Source: Ligula intestinalis
Taxonomy: Eukaryota > Platyhelminthes > Cestoda > Diphyllobothriidea > Diphyllobothriidae
Length of the DNA stretch: 64,000 nucleotides
Assembly (NCBI GenBank): GCA_036362985.1
Contig: JAYGXS010000004.1
Span: 16,868,235 to 16,932,234, forward strand
Direction: 5' to 3'
The notes beneath the pieces were generated by a model. The model ran no database searches and was not told the DNA's origin. It saw only the letters and a list, made by a program, of their open reading frames with translations. Within the stretch, counting starts at the first letter, position 1, and each line of letters begins with the position of its first letter. A program made the translations under genes and the position numbers. This document shows positions 31,065 to 41,494 of this stretch, piece by piece.

Positions 31065-32350
31065 TTAAAACCCTCTACCGATTCCGACATAACAACGTCC
31101 TGAGGAAGCGCATTCCACGCTCCGACCACCATTTTTGAAAAGAAGTGTTTCCGAGCGTTCAGCCTGGCCCCTGTCACCTTTAATTTGAGGGGATGACCCC
31201 TCAGATTCGTGGTCGTTGCTAATTCGAAAAGATTCCCTGTTATAAGACACCAGTCTTGAAGACGTTATACGCGGAATGCTAGTATCAGGTCCCCCGAAGC
31301 TGCCTGTAGCGCAAAGGGAAGAGGTTGAGATTCGACACCCGTGTTTCATAAGGCTGCGAGCTCTGCCCCATTACAAGTTTGGTTGCGCGCCGTTGTACCT
31401 TTTCCAAGATGTTGATGTCTTTCCTGGCCCAGGGTCTCCAAGCTTGGATAGCGGATTCTAGGTGCGGTAGTACAAAGGTTCCGAAGACTTTTGTGAAGCA
31501 CTCTTCATTGAAGGTAGAAAAAGCTCGTTTGACGAGGTATAGGATCGACATCGCGGACTTGGCTACCTTTGTGCAATGCAGGGAGGGTTTAAGCGAGGGC
31601 GTGATCCAGACTCCCAAGTCTTTCTGGACGTTCACTTCCTTCAATGGTATGTCATTCAGTTGGTAAGCCGTGCCGTTTGAAGAACCGGATTCGCCAACTC
31701 GAATGGTAGTGCACTTGCTCTCATTGAACGGTAAGAGCCAGTCCGCCGACCATTTTTGAAGTCAATTAAAATTTTCCTGTAAGTGCACTTCGTCAGCCGC
31801 AGTTCGAATTACGCTCCAAAGTTTTATATAATCGGCAAACATGGCGATGCCGCAATCCAGTTCGCGGACACAGTCGTTGATGTAGATAACAAACAAGATA
31901 GGGCCGAGAACGGAGCCTTGGGGAACACCACTCTCAACCTCAACCTTGGCTGACTGTTTGTCGCTGATGTGGACAGTTTGCGAGCGACTGATTAGGAAGC
32001 TTTTTATCCACGTAAGGAGCCTACCCCTTACTCCTATGCGGCTGACTTTATTAAGGAGGCGGTGGTGCGGCACGCTATCGAAAGCCTTTTTGAAGTCAAT
32101 ATAGACAGCATGCACTGAGGTTCCACTATCGACTGCCTCAGTCCACCGTTCTAAACAGTAGAGCAAGTTTGTAACGCAGGATTTACCTTTACGAAAACCA
32201 TGCTGAGCATCCGATAGCAGGTGGTTTTGTTCCAGGAACTGCATAAGTTATTGCTTGATAATTTTTTCCATGATTTTGCAACAGATTGCAGTAAGGCTGA
32301 CTGGTCGGTAGTTATTCGCTGAGACCCGGCTTCCCCCCTTCTATAGCGGT
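31065..32350 (-). pseudogene. LINE E reverse transcriptase
   Basis: The palm (32244-31762) shows QHGFRKGKSCVTNLLYCLER, AVYIDFKKAFDSVPHHRLL, GVPQGSVLGPILFVIYINDC and MFADYIKLWS. The last is the FADD box with the second Asp replaced by Tyr, which should abolish catalysis. The thumb continues at 31644-31285 (VQKDLGVWITPSLKPSLHC, LESAIQAWRPWARKDINILE, LNLFPLRYRQLRGT) and in a shifted frame to a WNALPQDVVMSES-like end near 31080. A stop near 32246 splits off the N-terminal finger region (VSANNYRPVSLTAICCKIME). Confidence 0.8.
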
Positions 32351-33012
32351 GTAATCCTCGTGGATTTCCAATCTACTGGTAGGCATCCGGTTGCGAAGGA
32401 GGTTTGGAAGAGCATAGAGAGTGGTTTGGCCAACTCATTGGCGAGTTCCTTCAAAATCTTGGCTGGTACGTTGTCGGAACCTGGTAACTTAGATTCTTTT
32501 AACCTTAAGAGTTCCTCAAGAACAACAGCCTCGGAGAATTGGACATTCTCAACTTTTGCATCCGCTTCGCTGTCGTTGGTGGGGTGATCGTATGCCGTTT
32601 CCTTTGTGAAGACTGATCAAAAAAATTTCGAACGATGATCAGCCTTTGCTTTATCGTCTTTCAAGTCTCTTCCCTCAGCGGTCCTCAGCAGGGGTATCGG
32701 ATCCTTGTTTTTGGTGCTCTGCCTGAGGTAACTGTAAAACAGTTTTGGGTTCACTGTGGCCCGGTTTAGCAAGTCTGCTTCGTAAGCCCGTCTTGTTTTG
32801 AGGATAAGACCCTTGACCCAGTTTCTCTGAGTTTTGTAGGCACTGACAGATGCAGGAGTCCTGTCCATTAGCATTTTTTTCCACAGCTTCCGCTTTTTGT
32901 TCACTTCTATTTTTAAGGCCTGCCTAAGCCATCGCGGTCTAGCGTTTACCTTTTTTCGCGAAATTGGACAGTGGTTGTCGATGAGTCTGTGCAGTGTGTT
33001 CCGGAACGCTTC
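32351..33012 (-). pseudogene. LINE E endonuclease-RT linker
   Basis: Frame 32904-32617 reads MNKKRKLWKKMLMD, ANRATVNPKLFYSYLR-like text (LNRATVNPKLFYSYLRQST) and NKDPIPLLRTAEGR, the standard CR1 linker before the RT. Frame shifts separate it from its neighbours. Confidence 0.65.
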
Positions 33013-34143
33013 CTAGTCCGCAGTTATGTTTCCAGAAAATAGAGGTTCCCAATCGGCGCGCGTGAGTTTGGTCTTCATTCGATCGAAATTGCCTCGCCAA
33101 ATATTTCTTCTGGCTGTTGATGGTCTCTCCGGTATTGAGAATAACGAGTACTCCCATAGCAGTACAACATGGTCGCTTTTACCTAGTGGTGGGAGACATG
33201 ACACTTCGTCGATGCTGTCCTGCGATTTCGTGAGAACGAGGTCCAGACAGTTGGACTGTTGGCCATCGCACATCCTTGTCGGAAAAGTGACGTGTTGCGT
33301 GAGAAATGACTTCAGAGTCATGCTCAGAAGGCAGCTGTCGAAGGTTAGATCGTAGCTATGTGCGCAGGCCGCACCCCAGTCGATGTGAGGCGCGTTAAAG
33401 TCCCCCACAATCAGGATGTCCGATCGTGCAGTAATTTTTCCAGCTCCTCTAGCAAGGAGGCATCCACTATGGGCTCTCTTCTTGGTGGTCGGTAGAGTGT
33501 CAGTACACCGAGGTTGGGTGCACCTGGTACTTTAATGGACAGCCAGATGGCCTCGGAAGTACATGCCAGTTTATCCGTTTTGTCTAAAACTGTGAGTCCA
33601 TTTTTCACGTATGTTGCTACGCCACCGCCTTGACGACCTTCTCTGTCTTTTCTGAACAGTTGATAGCCAGGCATGATTACCTTGCCGTCATCTACGTGTT
33701 CAGACAGCCAAGTTTCCATTATTGAAACTATATCTGGTGATAGTTCACAGGCATGAATCTTGAGCTCGTCTATCTTTTGATAGCATACTCTGTGCATTTG
33801 TGTACATGAAAGTTAATTTTCTGTTTGCCCGAGAAGTGGTTACAGTCGGGCTCTTCCCGCCCCTTACCGGGTTAACTGTGCGGTCATCCGAAGAGGACCT
33901 GTCGAGGGGGAGAACATTGGACGCTGGATCACTTGGTTGTTGTAAATAACCAAATGTGTCTCGCTTTCGTTGTACCTCTGTATGTTTTTCTTTTGGGCTC
34001 AACCCTCTCCCTACTGGGTCGACTGCGTAGTTATCCGGAACGGACCTATCCAAGGTGAGAAAAATGGATGTCAAATCACTTGGTTGTTGTACATAACCAA
34101 GTTTAGTTCCCCTTGCTGACCCGCTCCCTCTTTTAAGTAACAA
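33013..34143 (-). pseudogene. LINE E endonuclease with an upstream duplicated segment
   Basis: 34143-33745 has two tandem 49-residue units, GYVQQPSDLTSIFLTLDRS and GYLQQPSDPASNVLPLDRS, followed by the endonuclease start MYTNAQSMLSK. 33797-33411 gives IDELKIHACELSPDIVSIME, ETWLSEH (catalytic Glu), GRQGGGVATYVK and LTLYRPPRR. 33408-33013 gives MGDFNAPHIDWG, CLDLVLTKS and GKSDHVVLLWEYS (SDH motif). Shifts near 33780 and 33410 break the frame. Confidence 0.75.
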
Positions 34144-34170
34144 GTTGACGACGTTTGTTCCATTCTGCAG

Positions 34171-35190
34171 CTAAGAACTCCTGCTGAAAAAAAACCCCGG
34201 GTCAGAAAATTTTATTCCAAAACGCCTAGAGAGAATGAATTTGGCATCTTGGCTACTGGTCATGACCACTTTCAAAGGTCTGGGACGTGTTGTTCCAGAA
34301 AGGCCCTCTGGCCGTTTGCCAAGACGGAAGGCCGTAACGCACTCTAGTGATAAACTTGGTCCCAGTATTTTGTTCACAAGTGCACGGAAGAGCTGAACGT
34401 CTGCAGAATGCTGATCCATGGGAGTGGCTGCGGTTGATTCAGTAAATCCCTGTATTATGATGCTGGATTTTCTCTTAGTGCCATTTTTCGTGCCTTCGAC
34501 ACTATCGCTTGCTTTCTGGTTAATAGCTCTTGTTCTGCTATTATGACCGTTCTGCCTGCGATCGGAGTCTGTGGTTGCTGTACTACCCTCGTTTTCTACC
34601 ATGGGCTTCAGGCTCGGGTCTGCGACACTGGCGCACACTTTTTGGTTAAAAGCAGTAGTGGCGGTTGATTCCGGAAGACCTTGTTTTACGAAACTTTTGC
34701 CCCTATCGGTGACTTTTTGCGTCCCCTATACGCCATCGGTCACTTCCTGGTGCAACGCTTTTGTGTTTTGATTAGTGTCTTTTTTGACGACAGCCTTACT
34801 TTACCTGGCGAACCCATAGCTTGTTTGTTTACTACGACGCAATTGTTTAAACTCGCCTCAGCTGGGGCTGATTGGTCAACTGTGGGGACCTATACTGTAA
34901 GTATGGGCTCCATCCTATCGTTTTCCGTGACAGTTGGAACTTTGCATGGCGAACCAATCGCTTTTTTGGTGACTACGGCGAGATTGTTTAAACTCACCTC
35001 AGCTGTGACTGATTGGGCAACTGTAGGGGCCTTAACTGTAAGTATAGGCTCCCTGTCATGTTGGTTCTTGCAAAATATAGTTCATCGACACTGGTACAGG
35101 AGTACTATCTACCTTCGTGCACTCCGCGTGAGTAATTTATCTGCCTACTCACAACACAGCGTGGAGAGTGAGAGATAATTTTGTTCGTCG
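34171..35190 (-). pseudogene. LINE E ORF1 region with 141-bp tandem duplication
   Basis: 34638-34171 encodes the conserved CR1 ORF1 block (ECVTAFRLGKRPEG, TRPRPLKVVMTSSQDAKFIL, DPGFFF). Upstream, about 34780-35060 contains two tandem 47-residue units, each carrying EPILTV, APAEASLNN/VTAEVSLNN and GSP motifs. The DNA period is 141 bp (GGCGAACC at 34807 and 34948). In-frame stops (for example after the second EPILTV) show decay. The plus-strand frame here is antisense. Confidence 0.6.
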
Positions 35191-37079
35191 CTCGAATGAG
35201 GGCCGGAAAATCATGATTCGGACGAATGACAGCTTATGTAGGTCTTAAATTTAGCGAAAATTGCGACCTGATCGAACTTTAACATGCGGGCGGTCCAATT
35301 GAGATAATTATTAGTTGGATGTTAGCGTCATCTCTCCTCACTTTAGTTGCATGCCGGACGATCCGCGACTGAAGTGCTCACCCTGTTTCCTCGACACAGT
35401 TGCGCTGCCCATTACTGCAATATAGTAAAAAACATCAAGATCCGACCAAATGAGCAACTACGGTTTCCTTTCAATACATCGATAGTCTAGCGATTAGGAA
35501 AGACGATACCTTTTGCCGCTGTGACATCATATGATATAAGATTTTTACATCCCTGCACACAGAGGGGGCCACTTGTCAGAGCGAGGACAACTGAATGAAG
35601 TGAGAAAAAGACTGCGATTTCTTGAGTGTGGTGGGGTTCTAAAACCTATTAGATCGGTGTGCGCCAATGCCTGTAGGAAGAAGTAACTGATTTTAATTCA
35701 AGCAGTATGTCATGGTACGCGATGTTGATGAACTCTCGCACGTTGGACACTATTTGTGACCTTTTGGATCGACTCTGTTTGTCGACTACACGTGCTGTGT
35801 GCGCATGCCTACTTGCAGTTTTTTACCATAGACCGTAATTAGGGTGATAATTAACTATTGTAAGACGCAGTGAGGCCAGATAGTCGCTTTATTAATCTCC
35901 ATGCACTTACTTCAGATATTTTTGCTGCTGGAACATTCCGGCCAAATTTAGATTGACAGGGCTTTTTTGGTTCGTGAGGTCAATACACCGGTGTGTACTA
36001 AGTACGGTAAGATATTTACTTCCCCAGGACTTTTCATGCGCCACAAATATTCTTCCTTACAAGGTAAAAGTCAACCGAAAAGAAGAGGACTCGACCATTG
36101 GGATCTCACGGTCAATTATCTGGCAGTACTTGCGTAGCCTCGCGTGGCAATCTTGAATCAACAAATGGATTGTTCTCTTGCCGGTTTGAAACATTACGCG
36201 TCTCGCTGCTTCCTTGTTCAGCGGGGACGTGTATCTCACACTTTTCGGCATCACGTCATTGTCAAGACATCTGTGCAGAAACCGAATATGCGAATAGGTT
36301 GAGACCTCAAGAAAGATAAATGTTTTCCACCGTCGGGCCGATGGAAATGCATTGCGCACAAATAAACTGCCAATACAAGCAATTACTTCCTGGGACTCGC
36401 ATGTTTGCTTGTATTGGTAAAAGTATTGGTAAAGTAAAGAGCATAAGTTAATCACTGAGGCATCATCCTTCGCAGGGCTGCCAGCAAAATGTTACCATCA
36501 CTCTCTATCACTTAAAACTGTCAACATAAAAAGGGAATGTTCCGAAGATACATTCTGGATTCTGTACATCCCGTGCAACAGCCTAATCACATCAGCATCC
36601 CTGGTGGTAAATAATAACCCTTAGTCTCTTTTCTTTGATCGGTATGCATTTAAGGTTGGTCATACTTCACTTCTATGTAAACGCCTGACATTGAATGAAA
36701 CTTCACTTTCAAATCGAAAATATATCGCACATCTATCACGGACCAGAGCACCCACTTTCTTAAATTATTCCTCCTCCTCAAATGCATACATCGCATCCAC
36801 CGGCTAAGTAACTGACTGATCGTGTAAATGACGTCATCTTTCGCATGCGTTGCAAATTAACTAGAGCTGTACAGTGCAAGCCAACGAATTATAAATCGGA
36901 TGCCCTCTCAGTAGTTTGTAACACAACGGTACTGCATTTAACAGTTGTGTCTTAAAACTGCGTTAGGAAACAAACCTTCCAAAGCGTCATTTAAATTAAC
37001 AGGGATTACAACGGCGCCTTGAAAGCTGGGTTTCACTTTTTTCGTTTCGTAACCGGCGCATTTGGAAGGTTCATGTCGT
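35191..37079. other. No recognisable gene; R3-like repeat at its right end
   Basis: Short frames without known motifs. 36970-37075 is a repeat fragment related to 25845-25935 in inverted orientation. Confidence 0.4.
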
Positions 37080-37497
37080 AACTGCTGTTGTACGCAGTTT
37101 AGTGAAGAGGCAATTTAACGTTCTGCTGTATGTGACACACTCAAACGTCCTTTGCTTAGTGGATGTAGGGTCTTAATGCAAACTTATTTGGAACGGTGGA
37201 ACCCACACTCTCAACAATTGAAGAACCAGTAATTCCTACGATTTATCTTACAAAATCGATATCTTTCCAACAGCAGTCACGCAACCCCACTTAGTACCTG
37301 ACTCATCAACAGCGTCCCTGCTAAGCGAATCAAGGTTTCAGATTGAAGCATTACAAGATGTTTGACGCCAAAAATTGGTTCTGTGCATGCAAATTTTTTT
37401 GGTTGCTTCAAAGACCCTGAAATGAAACCGCAAGACGGAGGCTGGAGTTTAGATAAACTGACTCACGCTGAAATCGGGTATGTTTTCAGTCGCATTG
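37080..37497 (-). repeat. Dispersed repeat R1, copy 2 (inverted relative to 3195-3620)
   Basis: Read on the minus strand it matches 3195-3620 over about 420 bp, with the shared CTCCAGCCTCCGTCTTG block and GTTTGCATTA block. Divergence is substantial, so the copies are old. Confidence 0.6.
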
Positions 37498-38099
37498 CCC
37501 TATAATTTCTGGGCGCCAAGGGTGTGCGAGCTTAGCAGCGTATGAGTTTGAAAATAAACTGTTAAATAATAAAGAAATTCGTCTGTATGTGTGACGGCAC
37601 AGCAAAAGCCTACCTGATTGTTTTGCGAGTAGTTAGTAATGCTTGCAATCAAAAAGGTTGCTAGGACTAAATATGGCTTAGATTTAAGCGAAAGACAACG
37701 ATGTTTTACATTTTGAGCTGCATTACTATAGTCGTTTCTATAAACAACCGGTGGCAGCCGCTCCTTATGTAGACCAATGAGCACTTGAAGCGGAAACTGT
37801 GAGAAATGTCGAATGTTGGTTACATTAACATTAAGGGAAAAGCATAAAATAATTTTTTTCGAGAAGCCCGGACAGGGCTCTAATGAGCAGAATAGTTTTT
37901 CTCTTCTATTGTCTTCGTAATTTATCGGATCCTAAGAATATCGCACATATTGGGTCTTAAGACTACACAACGTAGAAACGGCAAACGTGAAGCACGTTAT
38001 GGCCCGCCAATGACACTCTCACAGTACAAATATCGATCGTGCGTGCCACCGCATTCGACTCAGTTTGAAGACATTTTTTCAAGGCTCTTCTTTCCTCCC

Positions 38100-38285
38100 G
38101 TCCCCCATCCTTCAGTGAGACGTGGCCTTGCGTACTGAGGGCGATAAATTGTACCTCACCACGCTCGCAGGCATCTCGCGGCCAGGAAATACCAATTATA
38201 TCCAACCCAACCACCCGAGGCTCGAACTGGCGACCATTTTAGTCAGAGTCGAACACCCTAACCATCGTGCCACGAGCTCGTTGTC
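38100..38285 (-). repeat. tRNA-derived SINE-like element
   Basis: On the minus strand, TGGCACGATGG (38272-38262) resembles an A box, and AGTTCGAGCCTC (38228-38217) resembles a B box, at tRNA-like spacing. No clean cloverleaf or acceptor stem is visible. About 120 bp of unrelated sequence follows, so I read this as a tRNA-derived SINE head and body rather than a functional tRNA. Both ends are approximate. Confidence 0.5.
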
Positions 38286-38379
38286 TTGCCGGTTTAAGTT
38301 GGACGATAGTGACATTCATTGATAAAAGTTCATCCGGCGGCTAATGGAGCTCATTTGTCACCAATTTAGCCTGGGTATG

Positions 38380-38580
38380 ACTAGCTGACGACGGCTAAAA
38401 AGCCAGAAGTGTCCAGTCCAATCTCCCTTATCTTTGCCGGCAATACTACCAGCTGCTTCGGCTATCAGGGCCCCTGTAGAGACTCCAGGCAGAGCGGGTC
38501 TAGATATGGCTGACTGAAGACGTCCAATAAGCCAGAAATGACCATTCCAGCCTCCCTTTTCTTCGCCAGTAATATGGCCT
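38380..38580 (+). repeat. Two diverged tandem units (period 129) with CUGANGA...GAAR motifs
   Basis: 38385-38460 and 38514-38590 align (AAGCCAGAA, TCTCCCTT/CCTCCCTT, TTTGCCGGCAAT/CTTCGCCAGTAAT). Each has CTGACGA or CTGAAGA followed exactly 14 nt later by GAAG or GAAA. The family is unknown, and the hammerhead resemblance is discussed as a finding. Confidence 0.4.
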
Positions 38581-39514
38581 GACTGTTATTTTTGCTCGCA
38601 TGCCATCAAAGGGAATTGTGCACCGCAGGATCTTCAGGACTCAAAAACTGCAACAATGTCAAGAAAACAGATGGCCATTAATTTCTGGCGACGATGGCAG
38701 AAGTCGATAATACGTCTTATTATTCAGCGATGTTCCGTGCATTTACATTCAGTGCGCCTCACAAGCACTCAAAAACCACCTGCTGCTTACGGCACAGTAA
38801 TTTAGGCTTATACCGCGGTAGTTCTCACAAGAAATCAAATAACATAATGGAAACAAGACGCCAGACTGCTAATATAAAGCATTTAAAGTTCAGTGAACAT
38901 GCAGGAGTGTGCTCAGAGCAGTATAATGATCACGTTTAGTCCCATATAGGAAAAAAAGGAGAAAGACCCGTAGCAGTTGTTTATTGTATGCAGAAACTCT
39001 GTGGCTACCTGGAGCACAGACATTCGGGAGACCCGGACCCGGTTCACGCGTCTGTCTGTCTGCTGACGTTGAGTGGGTCAAGGCGCGCAACTTATCTGTC
39101 AAAGCTAAGTGAAATAGATATTTTTTATCAGATTTTATCGTTACTTACTGAAGTTACTAGCTTAATTGTTGTTATTTATTAGTATATCGAACACTTTCAC
39201 AACTGCACATACCGGTACTTATGTTTTTATACCGATAGGTCAAAATATACATTCTTATACTGTTTCACCGACATAGCCTCATTCTAGTTCCGATAGATTC
39301 ACGTAAAAAGCAAGTAATCTATTGCGTAAATACTGAAGAATATCTAAAAAATTTGTACTATATCAATTTCCAGCAAGAAATAGTTTGTATTACTCGATAT
39401 ACTATTAGAGATAATTTTCATCCTGCGTAGCCTCTTCGGTAATTCAAATTTTCTGTCGCAATTTTGTGCATAACTTTGCTTAGAACATATCGTTTCACTC
39501 ATCTTCTATTCAAT

Positions 39515-40713
39515 ATGATACCCAAGCCACAACTGAGACGTAAATTAACCTGGAATACCAGTTCTCCTAACGATAAACCCATCTTAAGCATGAAGAAACT
39601 TGATCTTGATTCTTTAGACAACTTTAGTAAGCTTTATAACCTATATGCTTGTCTGTTTACGGTCCTTGGTGCCATCTTTGATCGAAAGGTATATACGCTC
39701 ACTTCTCAGCAATGTGAGAAACTAGAGCCTTTCGTCAATATGGTCTCTATTGAGACCCGTGATCGGCAAAAAAGGAATCTTAATTTTCTTGTGAAAAATG
39801 CTTCGAAAGATAAACAACCTATAGATGTTGCTCTTCAGTTTCTTTACTCTTGTGGCTTTAATTTTAAATTTGCAGAAGCTAAAAGACTCTCATCCCGAAG
39901 TAAAAACCCGCCGATTCTCGTAAAAAATTTTCGGCGATAGAAGAAGACCTTATATTCTCTCAGCATTAGCGGTCAGCCAACTATTTAAAGGAAAATAAAC
40001 TTGACATATGCAGGGATAAAACGCCAACGGAGCGTCGGGTTTTATCTAAAGTAGCAAATGAGAACACTGGCTCCGGTTCAACAAAACCAAAAGTTGTTTC
40101 TGAGGCCGGCCCTCCCGCTCAGGTAAGCCCACACCCCTCTGGATCAATGTCAGTTTCCCCTGATAATTCTCCAATTCACCTTACTCGTGATTCGAGTGAA
40201 ATTGTAGCTTCGTAAAGTTGTTCTCCTTCTAAGCCAACCACGTCTGTGATAGCTTTAAATTCCGATTAACCTATGAACGCCCGTAGTAAATCTACGTCAG
40301 TTTTCAAATTTGGCAATCTGATTACCGATAATTACTCAGTATCTAAAAAAGACCCAACCGCTCAAGCTAGCGCTTTTCCTATCCCCAAATCTCATCAACA
40401 TTCCCAAATAATTAAGCCAGCTTATAAAATTAACCGTTTTTCAAAACCAGTCATGCAATTTTCGAAGGCAAATTTTCCGTCAAATTATGATATAATGCCT
40501 CAAAATCCTATATTTATGCCCCCTCCTGGTTTTCCCATGCCACACTTCAGCCGCCCTTTCTATGGAGCCCCCTCTAATATGCCTTTCTACAATATGCACC
40601 GTTCATTTGATACTGATTACTTGACAAACTGTAGACCAGGGCCAGTTTGCTTTCCACCTTTTGTTTCTCCCATGCCGTTACCCTTTCCGCCACCAATTTT
40701 TCCTTTTTTATAA
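39515..40713 (+). pseudogene. LINE C2 ORF1
   Basis: Starts at ATG 39515 (MIPKPQLRRKL). Compared with C1, one A is missing in the run near 39930, giving an early stop at 39940. TAA codons also appear at 40212-40268 (for example TCCGATTAACC). The C-terminal part (40273-40713) is open and ends IFPFL with TAA at 40711-40713. The tract where C1 has a nonsense codon (NYLKENKLDICRDKTP) is intact here. Confidence 0.6.
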
Positions 40714-41494
40714 ATACTGACGAGCGTAACCTGAATCTGAAGGATACGCTCAGTATAGTCTCACTCAATGCGAGATCAGTTGTTAATAAGATGACAGTAC
40801 TTAAAACAGTAGCATTTGAGCTTGATCCAGATGTGCTCTGTGTCACTGAATCTTGGACACACTCTCTTATTTCTGACTCGACACTCGCCATCGATAATTA
40901 TAGTTTGTACCGACAAGACCGCATTGAAAAGCGTGGCGGTGGTTGCCTTCTTTATATTAAATCATCCTTTGTACATTTCCCGTATCACCTGAGCATTTCG
41001 TCATTTTCTGGAAATTTTTGTCTGATTTCAGTCATCCTGCCACACAATAAAAAAGCGATAACTGGGTGTGTCTACAATCCTCCCAGTAACTCAAGTAATG
41101 AAATGCAGCTGTGTAAAATGTTTGAAAAAGTTGCAGAGACTCAATTCGATGTCAGAATAATTATAGGTGATTTTAATCTGCCAGACATTGACTGGCATGC
41201 AAATACCTGTCCACCAAGATTTCAGAAATTGGTTGACACTATTAACTTTTCAAACATGTCACAACTGGTCAGTTCAGTGACCAGAAAATACAACATATTA
41301 GATTTAATTTTTACAAATGATGTCCACCCTCTTTTTATGAATTTTCATCGTGATATTTTTGCAAGTGACCATGCCTTAATTCACTGTTGTTTTCCAGTCT
41401 CTCTTTCTAAAAAGCCCGATGTAAAATGCAATAACCTCGAATTTGGTAACGTGAATCATGAATTAGTAAATGATTTCGTAAGTACCGTAGATTA
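40714..41494 (+). pseudogene. LINE C2 ORF2, endonuclease part
   Basis: The endonuclease is uninterrupted: LNARSVVNKM, CVTESWTHS (Glu), RGGGCLLYIKSS, GCVYNPPSN, IIGDFNLPDIDWHAN, ILDLIFTND and FASDHALIHC. The ORF2 start codon seen in C1 (ATG 15406) reads ATA here (40710-40712). The frame ends at the TAG 41492-41494, identical in place to that of C1. Confidence 0.85.

Larger units (their letters stand above)
30417..35190 (-). mobile_element. CR1-like non-LTR retrotransposon E
   Basis: Minus-strand LINE: ORF1 region (about 35190-34171), a repeat-bearing spacer and endonuclease start (34143-33745), endonuclease (33797-33013), linker (33010-32350), RT (32350-31065) and a 3' UTR ending in the hexamer tail CAGTAT (plus-strand view, 30417-30443). 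Stops and shifts occur throughout. Related 3' parts lie at 28976-29876 and 48009-49400. The 5' boundary is estimated. Confidence 0.8.

Noticed and set aside
34681..35178. 165-codon plus-strand protein with internal repeats
   Set aside because: It is the antisense of the minus-strand LINE E ORF1 region, where the repeats make sense (EPILTV, SLNN).
38217..38285. Functional tRNA gene
   Set aside because: Boxes are present, but no matching acceptor stem or clean anticodon arm could be drawn. SINE origin fits better.
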